A DNA stretch of 64,000 nt from Selenomonadales bacterium (GTDB lineage Bacteria; Bacillota; Negativicutes; Selenomonadales; Selenomonadaceae): assembly GCA_900769615.1 (NCBI GenBank), contig CAAGHH010000026.1, positions 124,001 to 188,000 on the forward strand, written 5' to 3'. A program made the translations under genes and the position numbers. The notes under the pieces were generated by a model, which searched no databases, was not told where the DNA came from, and saw only the letters and a list, made by a program, of their open reading frames with translations. Shown piece by piece: positions 51,784-59,454 of this stretch (its first letter is position 1; each line of letters begins with the position of its first letter).

Positions 51784-53099
51784 CAGAAAATCTCTTTGGT
51801 CAAAGCCGGCGCAAGCTTACCATGCTGTATTCCTTAGTAATGATAATATTTTTAGTGGTCTTGGTTTCAGCTATGCATCGTTCAATGGAATGGTCAATTA
51901 GCTCGGAACAGGCACGAGAACTTTATGATACAGCTGATAATGTAGCTGATGCACAGCGTTACTTAAATCAGCATCCTGAGCTTGTTATAGATGATACGGT
52001 AGCTTATAAAAGCACGAATGATCGCTTGTTTTTTTATGTCTTAGATGCTGATGGCCGTTTACTTAATTTTGCGCGGGCGTCATATCGCATTGAACCTTTT
52101 ATATTAGATGCAATGTCTAATTGGCAGGCTAGTGATGGTGAAGCTGTAGTCCTTGCTAAATTAAATAGCAATGGGCAAAAAACTAAGATTATGATGATGA
52201 CCAAAAGTATAAATGACCCAGGAAATAACCATCAAACAGTTTATGTTGGCAAAGATGTTACGGCTCTTTATAATGGTCTTGATAAAGCTACTACCATTAT
52301 GGCAATTTTAGGCCTATTGGCTTTATTGATTGCAACAGTAGTAGGGCATATTTTATCAGGCAAAGCGATGATACCCTTGCGGGCAGCTTATGAAAAGCAA
52401 CGTCAGTTTGCGGCTGATGCCTCACATGAATTGCGTACGCCACTAGCAGTAGTTATGGCATCAGCCGATTTGTTAGAAAGTGATCCTTCAATAAAATCGC
52501 CGTTTTTAAAACAGGTTATAGCTGACGTGCGTGATGAAGTCAAGAAAATGACCAAGCTCGTAAGTGACCTGCTGATAGTTGCGCGCAGTGATAACAAGGC
52601 ACTTAAGCTTAAGCCAACTAAATTTGACTTGGGAGCAGTAGTTGCGCAAACAGCACGGTTAATGCAGCCGTTGGCTGAACAGAAAAAAATTACTCTCGTT
52701 GCGGAAGAAATGCCTAAAAATATGATTTATGCTGATGAGCAAAAGATAAGACAACTTATACTGATACTGGTAGATAATGCAGTGAAATACACGCCTGAGG
52801 GTGGTTGTGTCACAGTGCATTTTTGCAAAGCTGAAAAGGGCAAGGTAGCTTTTGCTGTAGCTGATACGGGCATTGGTATTGCTAAAGAAGACCAAGACAA
52901 GGTTTTTGATCGCTTTTATCGAGTGGATAAAGCTCGTTCACGCGAAATGGGCGGTAATGGCTTAGGTTTAGCTATTGCGCAGGAAATAGTCAATATGCAT
53001 AGGGGAAATATTAGTCTTAGCAGTGAATTAGGTAAAGGAACTACTTTTGTGGTGACATTGCGGGTTAGAGTTAAAAGTAAAACGTTGAATATGTTTTAA
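51780..53099 (+). CDS. Sensor histidine kinase
   Basis: A 439-residue inner-membrane kinase. One membrane helix near 16-33 and another near 173-192 enclose an extracytoplasmic sensor region of about 140 residues. The H-box SHELRTPL has phospho-acceptor His at about residue 216; N-box DNAVKYTPEGG is near 322, G1 DTGIGIAKEDQDKVFDRFYR near 352 and G2 GGNGLGLAIAQEIV near 386. It has no clear HAMP domain. Partner of the response regulator just upstream. Confidence 0.94.
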   Translation: MTENLFGQSRRKLTMLYSLVMIIFLVVLVSAMHRSMEWSISSEQARELYDTADNVADAQRYLNQHPELVIDDTVAYKSTNDRLFFYVLDADGRLLNFARASYRIEPFILDAMSNWQASDGEAVVLAKLNSNGQKTKIMMMTKSINDPGNNHQTVYVGKDVTALYNGLDKATTIMAILGLLALLIATVVGHILSGKAMIPLRAAYEKQRQFAADASHELRTPLAVVMASADLLESDPSIKSPFLKQVIADVRDEVKKMTKLVSDLLIVARSDNKALKLKPTKFDLGAVVAQTARLMQPLAEQKKITLVAEEMPKNMIYADEQKIRQLILILVDNAVKYTPEGGCVTVHFCKAEKGKVAFAVADTGIGIAKEDQDKVFDRFYRVDKARSREMGGNGLGLAIAQEIVNMHRGNISLSSELGKGTTFVVTLRVRVKSKTLNMF

Positions 53100-53209
53100 A
53101 ATAATTGACTTTGCAAAATAAATTTTGGTTTTTAGCAGGAATATGAGCTCATTGAAGCGAATGGCTAGTAAAAGGAGATTAATATCCAGTTTTGGGAGGG
53201 GTGGCTCTA

Positions 53210-53641
53210 GTGAAACGCGATGGTTTTAATGAGCGACTTGATGGTATTATGGTGAGAGCGGCTATTCGTTTGCAAGAGCGTATGAGTTTAGCTTACTTCC
53301 GCAGTAATTTATCAGGTTATTTAAAACGGATTGGTATAGCAGATTATTTGCCTCCGGAAAAGCTGGCTAAAGGCAGTCTGTTAGAAATTCAAGATGAAGC
53401 CGTGGTCTGTTTGGCAGGTCTTATGCGAAAGGCGCGCCAACAAGGCTATTTAGATGCTTTTATGAAGCAGATTAATATGTCAGAGCTTTTATTTAAGGAA
53501 AATACTATAGTATTTAATGATGCAATACAAACAACAGCAGCTAAGCGGCCACCATTAAAAGTGATAAAAAACAACGATGACGTGCCTAATAAAATGAATA
53601 CTATTGATAAGCAACGAAAAAATTTACATATAATAAAATAA
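53210..53641 (+). CDS. Hypothetical protein downstream of the two-component system
   Basis: A 143-residue basic protein of unknown family. It starts KRDGFNERLDGIMVRAAIRL and is mostly helical, with a Lys/Asn-rich tail; there is no signal peptide or membrane helix. GTG 53210 is chosen because GGGAGGGG lies eight bases before it. It may be on the two-component transcript, 110 bases downstream, and is followed by a strong terminator. Confidence 0.6.
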   Translation: MKRDGFNERLDGIMVRAAIRLQERMSLAYFRSNLSGYLKRIGIADYLPPEKLAKGSLLEIQDEAVVCLAGLMRKARQQGYLDAFMKQINMSELLFKENTIVFNDAIQTTAAKRPPLKVIKNNDDVPNKMNTIDKQRKNLHIIK

Positions 53642-53668
53642 GAATAAGCTCATCAGAACAAGTTGGTG

Positions 53669-53735
53669 ATATGCTCCCTTATAGGCAGACAAGTAAAATA
53701 ATAAAAACTTGTTGCCTGGAAGGGAGCATATTTTA
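53669..53735 (+). terminator. Long terminator hairpin
   Basis: ATATGCTCCCTT pairs with AAGGGAGCATAT, with an inner AGGCA.ACAAGT/ACTTGTTGCCT stem and a following TTTT. Confidence 0.88.
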
Positions 53736-53821
53736 GTAGTTTAGGGTAGGGTTACAGCAGCTATTAAAAATGGACACGAAAAAAGACTTCGTAAATGCTT
53801 ACGAAGCCTTGTATTTGCTAA

Positions 53822-53908
53822 TGGTGCCGGTGATCGGACTTGAACCGATACGTTGTTGCCAACGGCAGATTTTGAGTCTGCTGCGTCTGCCAATTCCGCC
53901 ACACCGGC
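53822..53908 (-). tRNA. tRNA-Leu (CAA)
   Basis: On the minus strand an 87-base class II tRNA: acceptor GCCGGTG with CACCGGC, discriminator A and encoded CCA. The anticodon stem GCAGA/TCTGC holds loop CTCAAAA with anticodon CAA, and there is a long variable arm. Confidence 0.95.
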
Positions 53909-54098
53909 GTGTTAACGATTTATCACAATCTCTTGTGTATCATCAACATGTAATATTATAGCAAGCGTTTTTTAGTTTGTCAAATGTTTTTTGAAAAAAT
54001 TATTATACATTTTAGGCATAACAAAACATCAGATATAGGTATTAGCTTTGCTGACTGATATAGCGTATACTTTAAATAAAAGAAAGGGGATTTTGATT

Positions 54099-54518
54099 AT
54101 GACATTAAGCGATATATTACAACAGAGCCCATTTGCTATTGGTGGCGAGAATGTAAATTATGCCCAATATTTTGATGGCAAAAGCTATCTTAATATGTTA
54201 TCAACTCAGCAGGTAGTTATAGGTAATGTAACTTTCGAAGCTGGTTGTCGTAACCATTGGCATATTCATCATGCCAAGAGTGGTGGCGGACAGCTGCTGA
54301 TAGTGACGGCTGGACGTGGCTATTACCAGGAATGGGGCAAGCCGGTACAGGAACTAAGGCCGGGGGATGTGGTACATATTCCAGCTGAGGTTAAGCATTG
54401 GCATGGTGCTGCACCAAATTCAGCTTTTCAGCATTTAGCGATAGAGATAGCAGGGGAAGAAACAAGTAACGAGTGGTGTGAACCCGTGGCTGAAGCTGAA
54501 TATGTAAAATTGTCCTAA
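54099..54518 (+). CDS. Cupin domain protein
   Basis: A 139-residue single-domain cupin. The first metal motif is NHWHIHHAKSGGGQLLIVTAG near residue 49 and the second is RPGDVVHIPAEVKHWHGAAP near 88, giving the usual His, Glu/Gln and His ligands. Proteins of this type often act with CMD-family proteins in small redox operons. ATG 54099 follows an AAAGGGG site; the longer frame from 54048 is rejected. First gene of cupin-CMD-LysR-flavodoxin. Confidence 0.9.
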   Translation: MTLSDILQQSPFAIGGENVNYAQYFDGKSYLNMLSTQQVVIGNVTFEAGCRNHWHIHHAKSGGGQLLIVTAGRGYYQEWGKPVQELRPGDVVHIPAEVKHWHGAAPNSAFQHLAIEIAGEETSNEWCEPVAEAEYVKLS

Positions 54519-54542
54519 AGTTATTGACTTAGGAGATAGAAA

Positions 54543-54986
54543 ATGAATTTTAAACAAAAAGTGATTGCTGTCTCAGCATTAATATTGTTTAGCGTAATCA
54601 ATCTAGTGAATGTGGAGGCAAATAAAATGACTAATAATGATGAAAATAAATCGTCTGTAAAGATCGTTCAGACAGCTGGTCGTGAACAGCTTGGTGAGTT
54701 TGCACCGGATTTTGCTCGTTACAATGATGAGATTCTTTTTGGTGAAGTTTGGTCAAAAAATGATGTTTTATCACTACATGACAGAAGTATGATTACAGTT
54801 TCGACGTTGATAGCGTCAGGTATAACCGATGGTTCATTGAAATATCATATTACTAATGCCAAGAATAATGGGGTAACTAAGGCTGAAATGGCAGAACTTA
54901 TCACTCAAGTAGCTTTTTATGGTGGCTGGCCAAAAGCCTGGGCAGCTTTTAATTATGCTAAAGAAATTTATGCTGATGAGAAGTGA
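54543..54986 (+). CDS. Carboxymuconolactone decarboxylase family protein
   Basis: A 147-residue CMD-fold protein preceded by an N-terminal hydrophobic segment (residues 8-24, IAVSALILFSVINLVNV) that looks like a signal peptide or anchor. The CMD core includes HDRSMITVSTLIASG near 80 and ITQVAFYGGWPKAWAAFNYA near 118. A CxxC redox pair is not present. Signal-bearing CMD proteins beside a lipoprotein flavodoxin suggest an extracytoplasmic redox function, but this is an inference. Confidence 0.88.
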   Translation: MNFKQKVIAVSALILFSVINLVNVEANKMTNNDENKSSVKIVQTAGREQLGEFAPDFARYNDEILFGEVWSKNDVLSLHDRSMITVSTLIASGITDGSLKYHITNAKNNGVTKAEMAELITQVAFYGGWPKAWAAFNYAKEIYADEK

Positions 54987-54991
54987 AAACT

Positions 54992-55879
54992 ATGGAATTA
55001 CGGGTTATACAATATTTTTTAGCTGTAGCAAGAGAAGAAAATATAACGCGAGCGGCGGAATCGTTGCATATAACACAGCCAACCCTTTCTAGACAGTTAC
55101 ATCAGTTAGAAGCGGAGCTTGGTGTTACCTTGTTTGAACGTAGTAACCATCGAGTATTTCTGACTGAGGACGGCATGTTATTTCGGCGACGGGCTCAAGA
55201 AATTGTTGATTTAGTACAAAAAACACGTGAAGAATTTTTCAATGCTGAAGGAAAACTTGCGGGGACCATAACTATTGGTGCTGGTGAAACGTATAACATG
55301 GAAATTTTAGCAAGTTGGATGCATGATTTTAGATTGCAGCATCCTTTAGTTAATTTTAAGGTGCAAAGCAATACGGCTGACATAATTAAGGAAAATATAG
55401 AAAAAGGAATTGTGGATATCGGCCTTTTAATGGAACCAGTGGATACTTCTCGTTATGAAGTATTGCGTATGCCCCAAAAGGAAGCATTGGGAGTAGTAGT
55501 TACTGCTGATGACGAGCTGGCAACGAAAAAAGAAATAGTTCCCCAGGATTTGGCTGGTCGCTCAGTTATAGTGCCAGCTAGAGAAGAAGTGCAAATGAAT
55601 CTGAAAAAATGGTTCAGCACGATTTATGATGATATAGATGTAACAGCTACCTATAATTTGAATTTTAATGCTATCCTTATGGTTAAACAGCATGTGGGAG
55701 TATTGATTACTTTGGATTTTCGCCTGTTAGACGATAATTTAAGATTTATTCCTTTAAAGAATATGCAATTAGTAGAATCAGTTATAGTATGGAAGAAACA
55801 ATGCTTATTATCGCCATTAGTACAATGTTTTATAAAATGGTGTAGAATGCAAAATTTAGCTAGCTCGGCTGGAAGGTGA
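54992..55879 (+). CDS. LysR family transcriptional regulator
   Basis: A 295-residue LysR protein. The N-terminal helix-turn-helix is MELRVIQYFLAVAREENITR then AAESLHITQPTLSRQLHQLE (residues 1-40); the effector-binding domain starts near 90 (TITIGAGETYNMEIL). ATG 54992 gives the family start; a GTG three codons earlier overlaps the upstream stop. It lies inside the cupin-CMD-flavodoxin cluster and probably regulates it. Confidence 0.92.
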   Translation: MELRVIQYFLAVAREENITRAAESLHITQPTLSRQLHQLEAELGVTLFERSNHRVFLTEDGMLFRRRAQEIVDLVQKTREEFFNAEGKLAGTITIGAGETYNMEILASWMHDFRLQHPLVNFKVQSNTADIIKENIEKGIVDIGLLMEPVDTSRYEVLRMPQKEALGVVVTADDELATKKEIVPQDLAGRSVIVPAREEVQMNLKKWFSTIYDDIDVTATYNLNFNAILMVKQHVGVLITLDFRLLDDNLRFIPLKNMQLVESVIVWKKQCLLSPLVQCFIKWCRMQNLASSAGR

Positions 55880-55884
55880 TTATT

Positions 55885-56520
55885 ATGAAACTGTTATCCA
55901 AGATATTTTGTTTATTAGCATTAATGGTCATTTTGTTAAATGTTGTTGCTTGTGGCATAACAAGTCAGTCAACAACTAAAGACGGTCAGCAAATAGCTAG
56001 CGATGGTTCGGAGGATAATAAAATGAATAATGATAAACAAGTATTAGTAGCATATTTTTCGTGTACTGGTAATACTAGACAGTTGGCTAAGAACGCGGCT
56101 AAAGCTTTAAATGCGGATTTATATGAAATTAAACCGGAACAATCGTATACTGGAGCAGATCTTAACTATTATGATAAAAATTCACGTTCTACGAAGGAAA
56201 TGAAAGATGAAAAAGCTCGTCCAGCTATTAATGGGAAAATAGCTGATTTTGAGCAGTATAAAACTATAATTGTAGCTTATCCAATTTGGTGGGATAAGGC
56301 ACCGCGTATATTAGATACTTTCATGGAAAGTTATGATTTTTAGGGTAAGACTATGGCAGCTATTGCTACCTCAGGTGGCAGTGGTATCGGTAATAGTGAT
56401 AAAGAACTGGCAGAATTAGGGAAAAACCTAACCAATTGGAAAGAAGGCAAGGTGTTAGCACCAGATACTTCAGTAGATGAGCTTAAAAAATGGTTTACTC
56501 AAAATGGAATTCTGCATTAA
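55885..56520 (+). pseudogene. Flavodoxin lipoprotein gene with in-frame amber stop
   Basis: The reading frame encodes a lipoprotein signal (residues 1-23, ending VVAC as a lipobox) and a flavodoxin-like domain: VLVAYFSCTGNTRQLAKNAA is the FMN phosphate loop and VAYPIWWDKAPRIL the next motif. At 56341-56343 a TAG follows SYDF; the same frame then continues GKTMAAIATSGGSGIGNSDKE to a TAA at 56518. Intact relatives have SYDFSGK, so TCG to TAG or a similar single change broke a 211-codon gene. A shortened 152-residue product or read-through remains possible. Confidence 0.85.
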
Positions 56521-56566
56521 TTTTATTATTTTGAGGCAAATGCATTATTTTTAGGAAGTGGTGGCT

Positions 56567-56794
56567 ATGGGAAAAGAAAATTTGAAACAGAAAAAAATAA
56601 CTTGTTGTGCAGTTTTTTTAGGGTTAGTTGTATTTTCTTTGGGTTATTGTACACTTTATCTAGCTAGTGTAACTCAGAAGGATTATATTTCTCCTGTTGA
56701 ATACCAGCGTTTGTCACAAGAAATTGTTGAGCAGAGTATAAAACCTGATATAACAGTGAAAAACTGTGAAGTGACGTGTGACTGTTATCAGTAA
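56567..56794 (+). CDS. Small membrane-anchored hypothetical protein
   Basis: A 75-residue protein with a basic N-terminus, one hydrophobic segment near residues 12-33 (ITCCAVFLGLVVFSLGYCTLYL) and a short outer part ending CEVTCDCYQ with three cysteines. ATG 56567 is preferred over the upstream GTG because GGAAGTGG is better spaced. No family recognised; it may share the flavodoxin cluster's transcript. Confidence 0.5.
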   Translation: MGKENLKQKKITCCAVFLGLVVFSLGYCTLYLASVTQKDYISPVEYQRLSQEIVEQSIKPDITVKNCEVTCDCYQ

Positions 56795-56826
56795 AAATAA
56801 AATCTTATGTATACAATTGTAGATGC

Positions 56827-56855
56827 TTTACAAACGGTTGTATCTGTGATAATAT
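56827..56855 (+). promoter_or_regulatory. Promoter of the glutamine synthetase gene
   Basis: TTTACA and TAATAT with a 17-base spacer; transcription would start near 56862, giving a leader of about 130 bases. Confidence 0.5.
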
Positions 56856-56879
56856 AATCATTGTCAAAAGCAAATAGAC

Positions 56880-56951
56880 ATTGGCAATGGAGCCATGCAG
56901 GATATTGATTCCAATCGGATAAGTGTTGTTACACTGCTGATTAGGTTTTTT
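56880..56951 (+). promoter_or_regulatory. Leader with possible ANTAR-type hairpins and terminator
   Basis: Hairpin GGC-AATGGA-GCC (56883-56894) has a six-base loop with A at position 1 and G at position 4. A second, weaker stem GGA/TCC (56900-56912) encloses ATTGAT, again A first and G fourth, with one extra T. An intrinsic terminator follows: CCAATC (56911) with GATTAGG (56939), inner AGTGT/ACACT, and six T residues (56946-56951). The second hairpin shares bases with the terminator, so the two are alternatives. This is the layout described for ANTAR-protein antitermination targets. Confidence 0.5.
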
Positions 56952-56991
56952 CTGTGTGGCTTTTATTTTATTGTAAAGAAAAGGATGGTAC

Positions 56992-58881
56992 ATGATGGAC
57001 AATTTACTCTATGTGATTCCGGCAAATTCTACCAAAGAAGAAGTTTTAGAACTGGTAAAAGCGCATGATGAAATCAAATTCGTTTCCTTGGTCGGCATTG
57101 ATATGGCTGGTAATGATACGGATGAAAAAATTCCAGTTCGTATTTTCCTTAAGGATATTGATGATTTTTATGCTGGTACAGCTGTTCAGACTGATGGTTC
57201 TTCGGTAGTTCTTACTGGTATTGCTACGCTTAACAATGCCAAGGTTGATATGCCGGTTGACCCGACGGTTAATTGGTTTGTTGATTATAATATGGAAAAT
57301 TATGATGCTGAAACGGATAAGCCGATTGGTACGCTGCGTATCCCATCATTCCTCGTGCATGAAGGCAAGCGTGTTGATTCCCGTGCTGTATTAGCTGATA
57401 CTTTAACTTATGTAAAAAAAGGTTTGCTTGATTTATTTAAGAAAAACCCGAAGATGTCCGGCCTTGAGAGTGTAAATGGTGCTGATGTAACTGATATTCA
57501 GTTTACTTCAGCAACTGAGCTTGAGTTTTGGGTAAAGACGCCGCTTGAAGAAGCTGCTATTGAAGAAATGTCAGCTTCACAGGTTATGCAGGAGCAGTAT
57601 TGGGAACGCCTTCATGGTGCAGTTCGTACGGCAATGGAGACTTGCTTGCTTGAAATTGAAAAATATGGTCTGAAAGTAGAGATGGGTCATAAAGAAGTTG
57701 GTGGTCTTAAGGCTCAAATTAATGAAAGTGGTCAGATGACGCATGTTTGTGAGCAGCTTGAGATTGACTGGCGCTTTGCTGATGCTGTTCAGGCAGCTGA
57801 TAACGAAATTTTCGTTCGTACGGTAGTTAAAGAAGTATTCCGGGCTATGGGGCTTGAGGTAAGCTTTAAGGCTAAACCGATGATTGGTTTGGCAGGTAAC
57901 GGCGAACACACTCATATCGGCATGGCTGCTGTTACTAAGGATGGTAAATTGCACAACCTCTTTACGGCTGATGATCAGAAGAAAGATTTCATGAGCTCAG
58001 TTGGTTATGGTGCTATCATGGGTATGCTTAAAAATTATGAAGCTATCAACCCATTTGTATCAGCTACGAATGATTCACTCAATCGTCTGAAACCAGGTTT
58101 TGAAGCTCCGATTTGCGTTGTTACTTCCTTCGGTACGGATCCAGCTCAGCCATCCCGTAACCGTACTATTCTCGCAGGTCTTATCCGTGACCTTACCAAC
58201 CCGTATGCTACGCGTTTTGAGCTCCGTGCTTGCAACCCGTATACTAATACTTACTTAGTATTGGCTGCAATTTATTCAGCTTGCTTTGATGGTATCAAAG
58301 CGGCTGTTACGCATACGACGGATGAGCTTTTGAACGAGATTTCGAAAGATGCTGGTGAAACTGGGTTCTATCTGGAAAAAGAGCGGGCTTATCGCAGTGA
58401 AGATGATGTATTTGAAGATTATACAGATGAAGAACGCGATCGTCTTTTTGGTGCTCCACCAGCTACGGTTTGGGAGAACATGCAGAACTTTGAGAACTAT
58501 CCAGAGAAGAAAGCTGTTGTTACCGCTGGCGGTGCTTTGAATGATAAGATTATCAACGCTTTCCGTGATGGCGCACTCCTCCGCTGGAAGACAGAGCTTA
58601 TTTCGCGTATCATTCCGGAAAACCGTGATATCGTACGGAAAGCTAAAGAAATTAAGGCTGATTTCGTAACGGATCAGGATTCCTACAATTGGAATAAGAT
58701 TAATGGTATTCGTACGTATCTTGCTAAAGATAGTATTGATGAAAAATCACTATTTACACTCCTTATCAATGCACTCAATGAAGGCGATTATGCAATTGCA
58801 TCTGGTTTGCAGGTTGAGATGTATGATAAAGTTGAAGAGCTTAAAGCTCTTTATGACAGCTATAGCAAGAACATGATTTGA
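56992..58881 (+). CDS. glnA: Glutamine synthetase, long form
   Basis: A 629-residue glutamine synthetase-family enzyme that makes glutamine from glutamate and ammonia. The N-terminal part resembles GSI (KFVSLVGIDMAGNDTDEKIPVRIFL). Catalytic motifs include ATELEFWV near 164, HKEVGGLKAQINES near 228, the His of NGEHTHIGMA near 303 and the C-terminal FELRACNPYTNTYLVLAA near 414. About 170 extra C-terminal residues make it longer than GSI (about 450) and shorter than GSIII (about 700). ATG 56992 or 56995 both follow AAAGGATGG. The leader suggests control by antitermination. Confidence 0.9.
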   Translation: MMDNLLYVIPANSTKEEVLELVKAHDEIKFVSLVGIDMAGNDTDEKIPVRIFLKDIDDFYAGTAVQTDGSSVVLTGIATLNNAKVDMPVDPTVNWFVDYNMENYDAETDKPIGTLRIPSFLVHEGKRVDSRAVLADTLTYVKKGLLDLFKKNPKMSGLESVNGADVTDIQFTSATELEFWVKTPLEEAAIEEMSASQVMQEQYWERLHGAVRTAMETCLLEIEKYGLKVEMGHKEVGGLKAQINESGQMTHVCEQLEIDWRFADAVQAADNEIFVRTVVKEVFRAMGLEVSFKAKPMIGLAGNGEHTHIGMAAVTKDGKLHNLFTADDQKKDFMSSVGYGAIMGMLKNYEAINPFVSATNDSLNRLKPGFEAPICVVTSFGTDPAQPSRNRTILAGLIRDLTNPYATRFELRACNPYTNTYLVLAAIYSACFDGIKAAVTHTTDELLNEISKDAGETGFYLEKERAYRSEDDVFEDYTDEERDRLFGAPPATVWENMQNFENYPEKKAVVTAGGALNDKIINAFRDGALLRWKTELISRIIPENRDIVRKAKEIKADFVTDQDSYNWNKINGIRTYLAKDSIDEKSLFTLLINALNEGDYAIASGLQVEMYDKVEELKALYDSYSKNMI

Positions 58882-58917
58882 TAGAATTTGACCATAGTAT
58901 AATCCTTTTATAAATTG

Positions 58918-58953
58918 CAAGCCGATGTCTTATGATATCGGCTTGTATTTTTT
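58918..58953 (+). terminator. Terminator after glutamine synthetase
   Basis: CAAGCCGAT pairs with ATCGGCTTG and is followed by TATTTTTTG. Confidence 0.85.
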
Positions 58954-59060
58954 GTTATATTCCCAAACAGCATGATAAATCAGTTTGACAGTGGGTATGA
59001 TTACCTTTAAAATGAAGTGTAACAACAATTCTAATACTATAATGGTAGGAGGTGGCGAAG

Positions 59061-59243
59061 ATGGATATGAGTATTGCAGCTTTATCAGTAGGGATGCATC
59101 AGAGCCAGGCGGCGCAGGATATGGGCGTAGCGGTTTTGAAAATGGCTATGGATACAGCCGAGAGTGGCACGACTGAGCTTTTAGATGAAATGGCGGAAAG
59201 CCTTGATCCTAATTTAGGTCAAAGCATTGATATTATGGCATAA
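59061..59243 (+). CDS. YjfB family putative motility protein
   Basis: A 60-residue protein of the YjfB family (MDMSIAALSVGMHQSQAAQD then MGVAVLKMAMDTAE), found in flagellated Firmicutes and often under motility control. ATG 59061 follows a perfect AGGAGGTGG. There are no flagellar genes in the window, but it suggests a motile host. Confidence 0.85.
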   Translation: MDMSIAALSVGMHQSQAAQDMGVAVLKMAMDTAESGTTELLDEMAESLDPNLGQSIDIMA

Positions 59244-59286
59244 AAAAGCGTCAGGCATTAATTTTGATGTGACCGCAAGTTAGACT

Positions 59287-59321
59287 AAGCGTAGCAGCTA
59301 TCATGCTGTTGCGCTTTTTTC
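59287..59321 (+). terminator. Terminator after the YjfB gene
   Basis: AAGCG.AGCAG pairs with CTGTTGCGCTT, with a bulge, and is followed by a T run. Confidence 0.7.
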
Positions 59322-59395
59322 TTTATTCATTGTACATGATGTTATATGCTGAAACATGAAAGCATTGTTGATTTATTTTATTTTAGTTTAGTTAG

Positions 59396-59437
59396 TAAGA
59401 AAGCTCGTACTAATTAATTTAAGTACGAGCTTTCTTA
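59396..59437. terminator. Bidirectional terminator
   Basis: TAAGAAAGCTCGTACT pairs with AGTACGAGCTTTCTTA around ten bases; it serves the leftward carboxyltransferase gene and can also stop rightward transcripts. Confidence 0.85.
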
Positions 59438-59454
59438 TGAAAGAGGTTATGTGA

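Noticed and set aside
53770..53961. 63-codon plus-strand ORF
   Set aside because: It overlaps the tRNA-Leu gene on the other strand and has no family likeness.
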